From the NCBI GenBank assembly GCA_038207625.1, contig JBBQZO010000002.1, positions 124,001-188,000 on the forward strand: a stretch of DNA of 64,000 nucleotides, in the 5' to 3' direction. This document shows positions 1-7,746 of the stretch, in pieces. A model generated the notes under the pieces. It had not been told where the DNA came from, did no database searches, and worked only from the letters and a program-made list of their open reading frames with translations. Made by a program: the position numbers and the translations under genes. The number at the start of each line of letters is the position of its first letter. Position 1 is the first letter of the stretch. This DNA comes from JBBQZO01 sp038207625 (GTDB taxonomy: Bacteria; Pseudomonadota; Gammaproteobacteria; Burkholderiales; Burkholderiaceae_D).

Positions 1-301
1 TCGCGCGGCGGTAACATGCTGCCAGCAATTCCTCCTCGCCGTTGGCGCCACCCCGCCAAACCGGGCCAACTGTATGCACGATGTGCTTGGCTGAAAGGCG
101 GTAGCCTTTGCTAAGCTTTGCCTCGCCAGTCTTGCAGCCGCCCAGAAGCCGGCACTCATGCACGAGATCCGGCCCAGCGGCCCGGTGGATGGCCCCATCC
201 ACACCCCCGCCGCCCAACAATGATGAGTTCGCAGCATTGACGATGACGTCGACGGATAATGTCGTTATGTCGCCGTGAAGCGCACGCATGACTACCGACA
301 T
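1..301 (-). CDS. Macro-domain protein (ADP-ribose-type deacetylase), partial
   Basis: The N-terminal 100 residues of a macro-domain protein; the rest lies beyond the left edge. Read on the minus strand, it shows the family core near the start: HGDIT, then VDVIVNAANSSLLGGGGVDG and AIHRAAG, the loop that binds ADP-ribose, followed by CKTGEAKLSKGY and HIVHTVGPVW. Family members (MacroD/YmdB type) bind ADP-ribose and often hydrolyse O-acetyl-ADP-ribose or remove mono-ADP-ribose from proteins. An ATG at 301 with GGAG eight bases upstream is the best start; an in-frame ATG at 289 is the alternative. It lies just downstream of a tRNA-Ser 3' stump and its terminator, so it is probably ordinary chromosome flanking the island. 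Confidence 0.85.
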   Translation of the reverse strand, partial: MSVVMRALHGDITTLSVDVIVNAANSSLLGGGGVDGAIHRAAGPDLVHECRLLGGCKTGEAKLSKGYRLSAKHIVHTVGPVWRGGANGEEELLAACYRRA

Positions 302-424
302 TGTTGCATCTCCAGGTGTCGCGTCTGGGGCGATTGCGAATCGTTTAATCGTCGTGTACGCGCGACGGCAATTCCATGCGCGCAACACGCATCGCCAGAG
401 ATGTCGAGAAATTAGGCAGACAAC

Positions 425-455
425 AAAAAAGCCCTTGAAATCAAGGGCTTTTTTA
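425..455 (-). terminator. Bidirectional rho-independent terminator behind tRNA-Ser
   Basis: An eight-base-pair stem (GCCCTTGA/TCAAGGGC) with a two-base loop, flanked by an A run on one side and a T run on the other. It would work in either direction. It follows the 3' end of the tRNA-Ser remnant on the minus strand and was probably that tRNA's own terminator. Confidence 0.8.
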
Positions 456-461
456 TTTTTC

Positions 462-494
462 TGGCGGAAGCGGTGAGATTCGAACTCACGAACC
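462..494 (-). other. 3' end of a tRNA-Ser: candidate attachment site (attR-like)
   Basis: On the minus strand this reads as the 3' part of a tRNA: a T arm with stem GTGAG/CTCAC around loop TTCGAAT, then acceptor strand CGCTTCC, discriminator G and an encoded CCA. The acceptor strand fits tRNA-Ser, whose 5' strand would be GGAAGCG, but no such sequence, D arm or anticodon arm lies upstream: bases 495-560 are AT-rich and unrelated. A tRNA 3' stump with its terminator intact is the usual scar left where a tyrosine-recombinase element entered a tRNA gene. The intact tRNA and integrase would then lie at the other end, outside this window. The fragment is read directly; its role as an att site is inferred. 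Confidence 0.7.
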
Positions 495-902
495 AACTTT
501 CCTATATTTTTCAATGACTTAGCAATAAATTAAAATTCAAGTTTGTCACACCTGTTTGTACCACCCAAACAAGCTGAGACAGTCCAATTTTACCTGATTG
601 AACCCAGTCTGCAACCCATTTTTATCGAACACAACTTTTGCAAATTGGACATGAAATCGGTGCCAGAACTGGGGACGGTCGAGTCGACGTGCCGTACTCC
701 CGCGATTGTCGGCGGTCCGCCACACCGGAGATATTGCGTTGCTCCGGCAACTTCCAGGGCAAGGCCTGGGCTTGCAATGCGCTGCGGCTCGATTTGCCAT
801 CATAGCCAAGCCGTGGTAGAGGCGCCAAGAACAATGAAAATAATTGCCTTAGAGAAAAATACCTGTCAATATTGAGACTCTGTAATTTCCTTTGGGTAAT
901 TT
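495..902. other. Non-coding island edge
   Basis: An AT-rich stretch follows the tRNA stump, then unremarkable sequence. Short open frames on both strands show no recognisable protein and no good ribosome sites. I see no clear promoter or hairpin. Confidence 0.4.
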
Positions 903-1289
903 ATGGTAACTGTTGCACCAGACACTGTTGAAGCGCTGTACACGGCAGCAAACTATCCGAGTACGCGTCGGATGGGGCAACTTGAACTGGTTTTACGAGA
1001 CGGAACCTCGGCATTAGTTTATCTCAGGGGTACGCCGGCAGAACGTAAATTGCTCGTGCTGCAAGTAGTGGAGGAATGCCGGGTCAACGCTTATTTCGCG
1101 GAGCCCCCCGGAAAAGAAAGGCAGTGTTTCGATAACTGGCAGCCCAAGCCGCTGGGCATACTTATAGGGTACCCAATTTCCCCGTCTCCGTTAAAGGTTC
1201 GCAATTTCCTACGCAAGCTGTTGGAATCAGTTGAGACGCACAATCCACTGCGGCTCCCCAACGGATTTCCGCGCCCCGTCACGCTTTGA
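903..1289 (+). CDS. Hypothetical protein (128 aa)
   Basis: Not recognised. It is a mixed alpha/beta-looking soluble protein without signal peptide or membrane segment, with a hydrophobic strand pattern near LELVLRDGTSALVYLRG and a C-terminal amphipathic helix around KVRNFLRKLLESVE. The ATG at 903 has no strong Shine-Dalgarno sequence. The next gene starts about 15 bases after its stop, and a terminator follows that gene, so the two are probably one unit. Confidence 0.6.
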   Translation: MVTVAPDTVEALYTAANYPSTRRMGQLELVLRDGTSALVYLRGTPAERKLLVLQVVEECRVNAYFAEPPGKERQCFDNWQPKPLGILIGYPISPSPLKVRNFLRKLLESVETHNPLRLPNGFPRPVTL

Positions 1290-1303
1290 AGGTCCTAAAG
1301 AAC

Positions 1304-1669
1304 ATGCGAAAACTTCTCCCTTACAAATATCAGCCGGCCATGATTGGTCGCGAACAGCACAAGCTCTTGCCATTCAAACAAGCCCCCGAGGAACATGAAG
1401 CGCTAGACGCAATTGCTGACGCCTGCGAACAAGGGCTACTGCAGCGGTCAACCTGGGTGCTTCAGTGCTTCTCGACCGTCGCGATTTTCGACGAGTTTAT
1501 CGAAAACTTGGCGGAGTACGACGAGTACGCTCGCATTCATGACCGGTGGCACCAAGCCCTGATGCAATTAGGCGATACCGTCAATGAAGAAGGGTTTGTC
1601 ACCAGTAGCGAAATTGCCGAGCGCCTGGTCGGCTGCGCGAGAGAGACCGGCCAAATCGACAGCCAGTGA
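1304..1669 (+). CDS. Hypothetical protein (about 121 aa)
   Basis: Not recognised. It is acidic and helix-rich, with no membrane segment and no cysteine motif. I chose the ATG at 1304 (MRKLLPYKYQ) over a TTG at 1286 that would overlap the preceding stop; AAGG lies roughly ten bases upstream. It follows the 903-1289 gene closely and ends before a good terminator at 1695, so the pair is likely co-transcribed. Confidence 0.6.
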   Translation: MRKLLPYKYQPAMIGREQHKLLPFKQAPEEHEALDAIADACEQGLLQRSTWVLQCFSTVAIFDEFIENLAEYDEYARIHDRWHQALMQLGDTVNEEGFVTSSEIAERLVGCARETGQIDSQ

Positions 1670-1694
1670 GTATTACACGTCCCCGTTTATGAAA

Positions 1695-1720
1695 AACCCC
1701 GCTTCGGCGGGTTTTGTTTT
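1695..1720 (+). terminator. Rho-independent terminator
   Basis: The stem CCCGC/GCGGG is closed by a TTCG tetraloop, with A bases before it and a T-rich run after it. It lies about 25 bases past the stop of the 1304-1669 gene. Confidence 0.8.
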
Positions 1721-1902
1721 CAGGGGTTCAACACGTCCTGGTCGTCTAGCGGCGCGGCCTGGTCTCGTTCGTCAAGCGGCGCGGCGGAGTCCATGTCTTC
1801 AATCATCGGAGGACCTCTGGGTGTTGTTAGCCTTGGCCGCAAGCGTGACCTGTAGTTGGTACCAAGTTAACACAACTAGAGGACTGAGCGGTACCGGCTA
1901 AT

Positions 1903-2300
1903 TCATTTCTTGGCCTTCCGTTGTGCCCACCGGCTGGCGCTCACGGCTTTGACCCAGGCGCGACAGCGACCATGGTGCGTTTCACAGCAATCCTTGCAGC
2001 GCTTAAATAGCGCCGGCGACCTGCGGCTCGTCGCATGCCCCCCCAAAAAACGAGGCGCGTATTCCTGGCGCCAACAATCCGCGCAGTGGCAGGGAAAGTG
2101 GACATTGCCAGTGCTGATGAGGCCTCGGCGCCGCAGAGCACGTTAATGACTACGCCGGTCCCAAAAGAATCGCATAACGCGCAAATTGAAAATAGATGTT
2201 GCCGTGCGGAATTTTCTATGGCATAGTTCACCTCACTCCCTGTTTGAGAAACCGTATAACAGCGCCCACAACGCGGCGCTGGCTGAGCCCTGCTGCTCAA
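1903..2300 (-). pseudogene. Frameshifted zinc-ribbon-like small protein
   Basis: The reading frame ending at 1903 encodes a convincing C-terminal part of about 79 residues with CHCADC, then CKDCC and a further Cys, and a basic tail ending AQRKAKK. That frame runs into a stop at 2143-2145 and contains no ATG, GTG or TTG after it. Upstream, another frame opened at 2300 carries CGRC and CALCD and looks like the missing N-terminal part. One frameshift near 2090-2140 would join them into a cysteine-rich protein. Either the gene is broken or the sequence has an indel. Metal binding is inferred from cysteine spacing only. Confidence 0.35.
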
Positions 2301-2478
2301 TTATTCGGTTCCTTAAAAATCTGGCGAGACAGGTCCATAGCCCGGAGCAAAAACTCCCGCTGAACCTGAAATCAAGGTGCGCCTCCTCAGCGCACAAAAG
2401 CCCCCCTTCCCTACCGAACGCCCCCACGCTAGCCAGTTTCATTTGGTCAGCTTTGCACGTCCAATCTTAGATTTACTC

Positions 2479-2501
2479 ATGCCCCATTTGGGGCATTTTG
2501 C
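2479..2501 (+). terminator. Rho-independent terminator
   Basis: The stem ATGCCCC/GGGGCAT has loop ATTT and is followed by TTTT. It separates the unclear region around 2 kb from the gene at 2563. The whole stretch 2301-2562 holds nothing else that I can support. Confidence 0.7.
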
Positions 2502-2562
2502 ATTTCCGAATCGCGCGTTGAGGCAAACTTGCCTCCGTGTCCAAAACCATTAAGGAACGAAA

Positions 2563-3294
2563 ATGATTAACAAACAAGCCATTGAAACCATGACCCAAAT
2601 GCTGACCCTCATCACCAAGTATGCGAAAGGCGCCTACCCAGAGGTCGAGACTGCGGCTTCCAGCGAAAATCGTCGGCGCGCATGGGCGGTCACCTGCATG
2701 CTCGCCAGGTTTGCCGAGCATGCCGGCGAGAGCGACTTGTACTTCCTTCTTGCAGACGACCCGCGCAAGACCGGCGCCGAACGCGAGCATTGCTACCGAG
2801 TAGCGCGACAAGAAGACATCGGATTCATGCGCGAGCTGAATGAATTTCGAAAATGCACCGAGGAATTCAAGAACGAGCCGGTCATTGGCAACGACAGAAC
2901 TGACAACGACATCGTTCGTGAACTCGAACGTCTGCTTCAGCAGGTACAGGTGGTGCAGGAAAGGCACGCAAATTCATTTGAACCTGTGGGCGCCAAGCTG
3001 GCGAAAAAGCAGCGCGAATTGAATGAAGCAAATCGCTCCGTGATTGCGGAGCACCTCGAGACTGTGACGCAGCAACTCGAAACCACAGAAAAATTGGCCC
3101 TGTCGCGAGGCATGGTCGTGTCGCTGAATCGACACCGCACTGTCATCAAGCGCGTAGTCCCCGCCCCAGCACCTAGCGCCAAGCAAGCATCCGCAGCGAC
3201 CAAGGCAAAGAGAGCCCATGTCCTGAAACTGGTCGCAACGAAGCCTGCCCCACTGGCCAAAGCCAAGGCTTCGCCGGCGAAGAAGTCAGCGTAG
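2563..3294 (+). CDS. Hypothetical protein with Lys/Ala/Pro-rich histone-like tail (243 aa)
   Basis: A good AAGGA site sits eight bases before the ATG. The first roughly 165 residues look helical with heptad-like stretches (ELERLLQQVQVVQERH, ETVTQQLETTEKLAL) that suggest coiled coils. The last 50 or so residues are repetitive in Lys, Ala and Pro (KAKRAH, KPAPLAKAKASPAKKSA), like histone-H1-type bacterial tails that bind DNA non-specifically. No family was recognised. A nucleoid- or DNA-associated role is possible from the tail alone. Confidence 0.7.
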   Translation: MINKQAIETMTQMLTLITKYAKGAYPEVETAASSENRRRAWAVTCMLARFAEHAGESDLYFLLADDPRKTGAEREHCYRVARQEDIGFMRELNEFRKCTEEFKNEPVIGNDRTDNDIVRELERLLQQVQVVQERHANSFEPVGAKLAKKQRELNEANRSVIAEHLETVTQQLETTEKLALSRGMVVSLNRHRTVIKRVVPAPAPSAKQASAATKAKRAHVLKLVATKPAPLAKAKASPAKKSA

Positions 3295-3348
3295 GTCCAA
3301 CAAGTCTGCGAACCAACTAAAAAATATAAACCGCATGGCTACACCAAA

Positions 3349-3371
3349 GGTCCGTGGCATTGCCACGGACC
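3349..3371. promoter_or_regulatory. Perfect 11-bp inverted repeat upstream of the 3395 gene
   Basis: GGTCCGTGGCA and TGCCACGGACC are exact reverse complements around one central T, ending 23 bases before the ATG at 3395. There is no T run, so a terminator is unlikely. It could be an operator or an RNA hairpin in the leader. Confidence 0.45.
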
Positions 3372-3394
3372 AATTCACAACACAGGGAATACAC

Positions 3395-3967
3395 ATGAAA
3401 ACAACGGAAGAAGAGAAAATGCTTTCCATTATGCAAGATTTGATGGGAATGCGATACGGCTGGTCATTTGCCGCCCAGCAGGCCTGGACGTTTTCCGTGT
3501 CATACATTGCGAGCTATCTCAACGAGCATGCGGCTCAATCAGAGGAAGCCGTAGAAGCCGTCAATGGGGAGAACGCCAACGAGACCGGCGATGGCAAGGG
3601 CTCCGAAGTAGCAACATTTATGGCCGCAGGACGGCTAGACTGGCTGCTGCGAAGCACTCGCCCCAGCTTGAACGGTCTGTTGAGCGAGAAAGACGTCGCG
3701 ACACTTCTTAATTGCTACCGGGGTGAAATGTTCTTTCCAGGCCAGTTTGAATGTCTTGCATCTGACCTATGTGACCACCGCGGCGTCGGACCCAAAACCT
3801 ATAAGACGAGCTCCATCGCCGGGCTGGTCGAAAAACTTCTCAAGTTGAGCCCGATACAACGAGTGACTCTGGCCGACGCGCTCGAGCAGACCTGGCACCG
3901 CGGGATGAAGCAAGAGGATAAGTCTCCCAAGGAATTCTTCGCGACGCTGGGTATCGAACTCACCTGA
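3395..3967 (+). CDS. Hypothetical protein (190 aa)
   Basis: Not recognised. It is a soluble, mostly helical protein. I chose the ATG at 3395 (MKTTEEEKML) because AGGGA precedes it at proper spacing; a longer frame from 3335 would run through the inverted repeat at 3349-3371. No cysteine motif, signal peptide or membrane segment is visible. It stands alone, 127 bases past the histone-tailed gene. Confidence 0.65.
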   Translation: MKTTEEEKMLSIMQDLMGMRYGWSFAAQQAWTFSVSYIASYLNEHAAQSEEAVEAVNGENANETGDGKGSEVATFMAAGRLDWLLRSTRPSLNGLLSEKDVATLLNCYRGEMFFPGQFECLASDLCDHRGVGPKTYKTSSIAGLVEKLLKLSPIQRVTLADALEQTWHRGMKQEDKSPKEFFATLGIELT

Positions 3968-4106
3968 TTCCGCTCTCCGGTAGTTGTGCACCTGCCAACT
4001 TGATGCGACCAGCACCCACCCAGAGCCCTCCTCGCCGGAGAGCTTTTCCAATGTCCAAGCCCCCGGAGCCTATACGTAAGACCATAGGCCACCGAGGAGA
4101 ACTCAA

Positions 4107-4385
4107 TTGGATACAGAAACACACGCAGCAGCCCTGACCGTCACCGCCGAAATCCTCGCACTTGAGCGAGCTGGCGGGCAGTGCTCAGACGTAGAACGGC
4201 ACGTCGAGCGGCCGTCAGGCCGGTTCCTACATCTGGAGGCAACTGTCCAGTGCGCACAGACGCAGGGGCCCTTTTGGGTGCCTGTTGATACCGCAGTCTT
4301 GCGAGACTGCCCGGAATCGACGCATTGGGTGTTGCTCGGACAGCAGTTGCAGCACCTCAGGGCGCAGTTCGCGGCCAGGGTCTGA
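4107..4385 (+). CDS. Hypothetical protein, TTG start (92 aa)
   Basis: Not recognised. The start is TTG at 4107, supported by an AGGAG about eight bases upstream and by the lack of any later good start. The product is small and soluble with three cysteines not in a recognised motif. It is followed 14 bases later by a strong terminator, so it ends a transcription unit just before the octamer array. Confidence 0.55.
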   Translation: MDTETHAAALTVTAEILALERAGGQCSDVERHVERPSGRFLHLEATVQCAQTQGPFWVPVDTAVLRDCPESTHWVLLGQQLQHLRAQFAARV

Positions 4386-4398
4386 TTTTTGATTCACG

Positions 4399-4426
4399 AG
4401 CCCTCTCATTCGAGAGGGCTTTTTTC
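4399..4426 (+). terminator. Rho-independent terminator
   Basis: The stem AGCCCTCTC/GAGAGGGCT has loop ATTC and is followed by six T. It insulates the octamer array and par genes from upstream transcription. Confidence 0.85.
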
Positions 4427-4454
4427 ATGTCCAGACTACCGCGGCACCGTCGCC

Positions 4455-4710
4455 CGTCTCTTCGTCTCGCCGTCTCCTAGTCTCGCCGTCTCCCCGTGTG
4501 CACGTGTGCCCGTGTGCCCGTGTTTCCGTGTTTCCGTGTTTCCGTGTTTCCGTGTTTCCGTGTTTCCGTGTTTCCGTGTTTCCGTGTTTCCGTGTTTCCG
4601 TGTTTCCGTGTTTCCGTGTTCCCGTGTTTCCGTGTTCCCGTGTGCCGGTCTGCCGGTCTGCCGGTCTGCCGGTCTGCCGGTCTGCCCGTCTCCGCGTGTG
4701 CCCGTGTGGG
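4455..4710 (+). repeat. 32 tandem octanucleotides, candidate partition centromere
   Basis: From 4455 to 4710 the sequence breaks without a gap into 32 octamers in one 8-base register. The core is 12 identical CGTGTTTC units (4519-4614). These are flanked by related units: CGTCTCNN types on the left, CGTGTGCC types, then five GGTCTGCC (4647-4686) and CGTCTCCG/CGTGTGCC on the right. Open frames through it are artefacts of the 24-base translated period. It lies between a terminator and the ParA start. In plasmid systems of the ParF/ParG and delta/omega type, arrays of short direct repeats upstream of parA are bound by the ribbon-helix-helix partner and act as centromere and operator. That role is inferred here. 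Confidence 0.9.
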
Positions 4711-4824
4711 CGCCTCCAATACACCACGCCAAACCGCCGGTCCCTATACCTAACAGGCACACCGGCAACAGCCTCGGATACGAGGTCGAAGCCATCATCG
4801 GACAATATTTTGAAGGGAGAAATT

Positions 4825-5508
4825 TTGACAGCAAAGATAATCGCCGTCGCAAACCAAAAGGGAGGAAGCGCGAAAACTACGACGTCCCTTACCGTCTCAG
4901 GCGAGCTCGGAACTCGTCCGAGCATCGAAAATCGCAGGAACAGAGTTCTGGTCGTCGATGCAGATGCCCAGGAAACGGCTGTAGCTTGGGCACGTTCGGC
5001 GCCGGACGACAGACCATTCCCAGCGACGGTAATCGGTATGGCTTCGTACGCCGGAAAAATGCATCGCGAAATTCAACGACAACTCGAAAATTATGACTAC
5101 ATCGTGATTGATTGCCCGCCCTCGGTCGATACGATAACGACGCAGTCCGCGCTTTTAATTGCGGACCTGGTCATCGTTCCTGTACCTCCCTCGCCGGCCG
5201 ATGTCTGGTCATGTCGGGCTACGCTGGCGCTCATTGAGCGCATCCAGGTCATCAATCCGGGATTGAAGGCAGTGCTCTTGGCGACAAAGATTCAGCGAAC
5301 GTCCTTGTCCAGAGCCGTCCTCGACGAGCTCGCGACTTTTGAAGTTCCACTGATGAGGTCACGCATGGCACATCGCACGGCGTACCAAGAAGCCATCCTT
5401 GCCGGCACGACCGTCTCCGCCTTGGGCAGAGATGCTCGCGCGGCAGCAATCGAAGTGAGCGCGCTCGTCGACGAGGTACTCGCGATACTCGGAGGTCACC
5501 ATGACTAA
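4825..5508 (+). CDS. parA: ParA-family partition ATPase
   Basis: A small ParA/ParF-type ATPase of 227 residues. It shows the deviant Walker A motif KGGSAKTT right after the N-terminal strand IIAVANQ, a switch region with VLVVDADAQ, and Walker B YIVIDCPPS. ATP-driven binding to nucleoid DNA moves or positions DNA molecules. I chose TTG at 4825, because AAGGGAG lies six bases upstream and the longer frame from 4498 would translate the octamer repeats. The stop overlaps the next gene by eight bases, indicating coupling. Partition modules of this size occur on plasmids and integrative elements and support accessory DNA. Confidence 0.85.
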   Translation: MTAKIIAVANQKGGSAKTTTSLTVSGELGTRPSIENRRNRVLVVDADAQETAVAWARSAPDDRPFPATVIGMASYAGKMHREIQRQLENYDYIVIDCPPSVDTITTQSALLIADLVIVPVPPSPADVWSCRATLALIERIQVINPGLKAVLLATKIQRTSLSRAVLDELATFEVPLMRSRMAHRTAYQEAILAGTTVSALGRDARAAAIEVSALVDEVLAILGGHHD

Positions 5509-5866
5509 GAAAAATTTCAAGGCCAGCATTGGGGTCGGCATCAAGGCGCAAGACATGGCCGATAAAGACCGGTTCGGAAAAGCTGATTCTGTACTTTCCA
5601 ACTTGGACGCCGCGACCGAAAAACAGCGCCAGGCAGCGCAGTCGACCCCCTCAAAAACGCTCGTGGTACGCCACACGTTTTCAATGTCCGAGAGCGACTA
5701 CACGATGCTTGATACTCTTCGAAGGGCCGCGGAAGCCCAAGGAATGCGTCTCTCGGCAAGCGACATCTGCCGCATCGGGCTGCACGCAATCAGCGGCTAC
5801 AGCGCTGAAGAGGTCATTGCAGCCGTCGACAAGCTCGAACGACTGAGACCAGGGCGAAGGCCTTGA
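5501..5866 (+). CDS. Probable ribbon-helix-helix partition partner (ParG/omega-like)
   Basis: A 121-residue protein overlapping parA by eight bases. The N-terminal half is polar and probably disordered. The C-terminal half has the pattern of a ribbon-helix-helix DNA-binding fold: a strand (LVVRHTFSMS), a helix (ESDYTMLDTLRRAAEAQG) and a second helix (SASDICRIGLHAIS). Small partners of ParF-like ATPases have exactly this plan, with a flexible tail that stimulates ATP hydrolysis and an RHH dimer that binds short direct repeats. No classical ParB helix-turn-helix or CTPase motif is present. The likely target is the octamer array upstream of parA. The assignment rests on position and predicted fold, not on sequence identity. 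Confidence 0.6.
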   Translation: MTKKNFKASIGVGIKAQDMADKDRFGKADSVLSNLDAATEKQRQAAQSTPSKTLVVRHTFSMSESDYTMLDTLRRAAEAQGMRLSASDICRIGLHAISGYSAEEVIAAVDKLERLRPGRRP

Positions 5867-5886
5867 CGTTTGATTCAATTATTTTG

Positions 5887-5930
5887 ATGCCACGGTCGCG
5901 ACTCACGTCGCCATCGTGGCATTTTTTCTT
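5887..5930 (+). terminator. Rho-independent terminator of the par operon
   Basis: The arms ATGCCACG and CGTGGCAT enclose a 20-base loop that could itself fold, and the stem is followed by a T-rich run. The next 260 bases up to the DUF4145 gene hold nothing I recognise. Confidence 0.7.
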
Positions 5931-6192
5931 TGGCGTGCCTCGCGCTCAACGCCAACCTGTCAACACGGTGCTGCAGAATGTTTGCGCGCAATAGACGCCG
6001 GCCGGCGTGACCGGTGATGGTGCGAGGGCCGGACGGTGCCCGGATGTAGAGATATGCCGATGTGAGGACGTGAGGAAATTGCGGTATTGCTGTGCCATAG
6101 GGTTAGCGACGTCCTCTCTCAACAAATTCTTTCTGCCGACTAACGCCCTGTAAGAATATTTCCACAGTCCTTCCCAAATTCTGTCTGCTGCC

Positions 6193-6972
6193 CTAGTCAG
6201 ATGCCCGCCCTTTTCGCTTCAATTCGAATGCGCCGGATGGCCCCTTGGCATTATTGATTGCCTTTGCCAGTGTGAGGATAGGGGTAGCATCCACAATCGG
6301 TTTAGGATACAAGATTGACAAACAATGCTCTATCATCCGAAACCCGTCGATGACCGACTCTCGGTGAAGTCCGCCGAGCTCGTGCGTTCCCGCGTTGCCA
6401 ATCCACTTTACCGCCTCAAGAATCGTTTTGACGTCGGCATATCTAGAGGCATCAAGCATTTCGATACGTGCATGCAGGCTGAGACGCTTCTCGCGGGGTA
6501 TCCTTAAGTCATCGAGAATGTATTCAACAGCGGTTCGGATTCGATTTGCGCAGGAATCAAGGTCAGTCCAAAATAGCTCACATGCTTTATCGACTGAAGA
6601 CACGACATGCTCTGGGACCGCTCCGTCATTTTCGACGACTATTATCCTCACCGCCGGGTGAAAATACTTGGGTTCAAAGTAGTCGTAGTAAGACCATCCG
6701 CGCTCAGAATTGTCATAGTCCTGCTCAACCGTGCCTGTTCCGCAGAAAACGACTTTTTCCTCACAAAGATTACATCGAAGTAAGCCATGAAATACCTGCC
6801 TAACCCAATCGTGGTCGAATGATGGGTCGTCCTTGGACGCTTGGGTCTCGCGGTTGTATTCCGCTCGAAAGTCCTCTGTGTTAACCCTGAGTATGCCTCT
6901 TGCGCAAGTAGGGCAAGGCCAGTGCGGCACATTGGTCAGCGAAAAATACTGCTTGAATAAACTGTCGTCCAA
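6193..6972 (-). CDS. DUF4145 domain protein
   Basis: A 259-residue protein with an N-terminal zinc-ribbon-like pair (CPTC near residue 20, CNLC near residue 93) and, after about residue 120, a DUF4145-type region with DKACELFWTDLDSCANRIRT and the characteristic VKWIGNAGTHE. DUF4145 occurs alone and fused to restriction or helicase proteins, and is common in defence islands; its activity is not settled. The gene stands alone on the minus strand between the par operon and a small zinc-ribbon gene. Confidence 0.75.
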   Translation of the reverse strand: MDDSLFKQYFSLTNVPHWPCPTCARGILRVNTEDFRAEYNRETQASKDDPSFDHDWVRQVFHGLLRCNLCEEKVVFCGTGTVEQDYDNSERGWSYYDYFEPKYFHPAVRIIVVENDGAVPEHVVSSVDKACELFWTDLDSCANRIRTAVEYILDDLRIPREKRLSLHARIEMLDASRYADVKTILEAVKWIGNAGTHELGGLHRESVIDGFRMIEHCLSILYPKPIVDATPILTLAKAINNAKGPSGAFELKRKGRASD

Positions 6973-7027
6973 AAGAAACCTTTCGTTGTGCGGGTAGGGG
7001 GTAGCCGCTTTGCTGCAGAGCCGTCAA

Positions 7028-7456
7028 CTATGGGAAGCTCACGGTCTGCTCTTGGCAGAAACCGTCGGCTACCGACGCAGCCTCAATGATGACGACGAAA
7101 CCCGCGTGCTCAAGTTGACTCGATATCAGCGTGCACGCGTCCTCAGCGACCATGCCCAAGTCGAACGGCAGACCACCGGTCATCTTTCCCGACAGTTCTG
7201 CGAGGCTCATACACTTCGCTGCAGGGGAAGTCTCACGCAGGGCCTTCAAGGCATTCGGAGCAATGTCTTCGCGTCCCCATCGAACGCTAACCCGTCTGAC
7301 ATGCGAACGCGGCATGCCTTCGATGGTAGAACTGCAGGTTCCAGAACCTTCCCAGCCGCAGGCCTTGCATCGGTCGGAAAACAGACCTCCATGCACCATC
7401 CGCTCCATCATTATTGACGAGCAGGCAGGACAATTATCAAGGTCAATCATCTTCAT
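7028..7456 (-). CDS. Zinc-ribbon protein with L7/L12-like C-terminal region (142 aa)
   Basis: The N-terminus has a zinc ribbon (CPAC near residue 9, CKAC near residue 30). The C-terminal 80 residues (NALKALRETSP, LPFDLGMVAEDACTLISSQLEHAGF) follow the helix pattern of the ribosomal L7/L12 C-terminal fold, which is also seen in stand-alone hypothetical proteins, often with zinc ribbons. The function is unknown. The ATG at 7456 gives MKMIDLDNCP; an internal ATG two codons later is possible. Confidence 0.6.
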   Translation of the reverse strand: MKMIDLDNCPACSSIMMERMVHGGLFSDRCKACGWEGSGTCSSTIEGMPRSHVRRVSVRWGREDIAPNALKALRETSPAAKCMSLAELSGKMTGGLPFDLGMVAEDACTLISSQLEHAGFVVIIEAASVADGFCQEQTVSFP

Positions 7457-7746
7457 ATGGCTGCAAATAAGTTTGACTGACGAACATCGGGCTCCGGCCG
7501 ACTCCGGCCCTGGATGGCATCCAGTAATTGTCCGGACTATCTATGGGCGATTATCCCCTACTACTCAACCTCGGCGGCCAACAATATGTCGCGCCACCAG
7601 TCGCCCCCATCGCAAGGCGCCATACCGTCCATGGGAAGCACCCCAGCTCCGTCAGCGCGCCATAGAACTCAATTCCCCGGCGGGCCTCAATAAGAACGAC
7701 GACCGGCTCCCGCCCCCCCCTTGCGTTCAACGGAAATTCTGTCCGA

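Noticed and set aside
4425..4925. Open frames on both strands through the octamer array (repeating VFPCFRVS or RKHGNTET)
   Set aside because: The peptide period is 8 residues because 24 bases are three octamers; no start or composition supports a protein.
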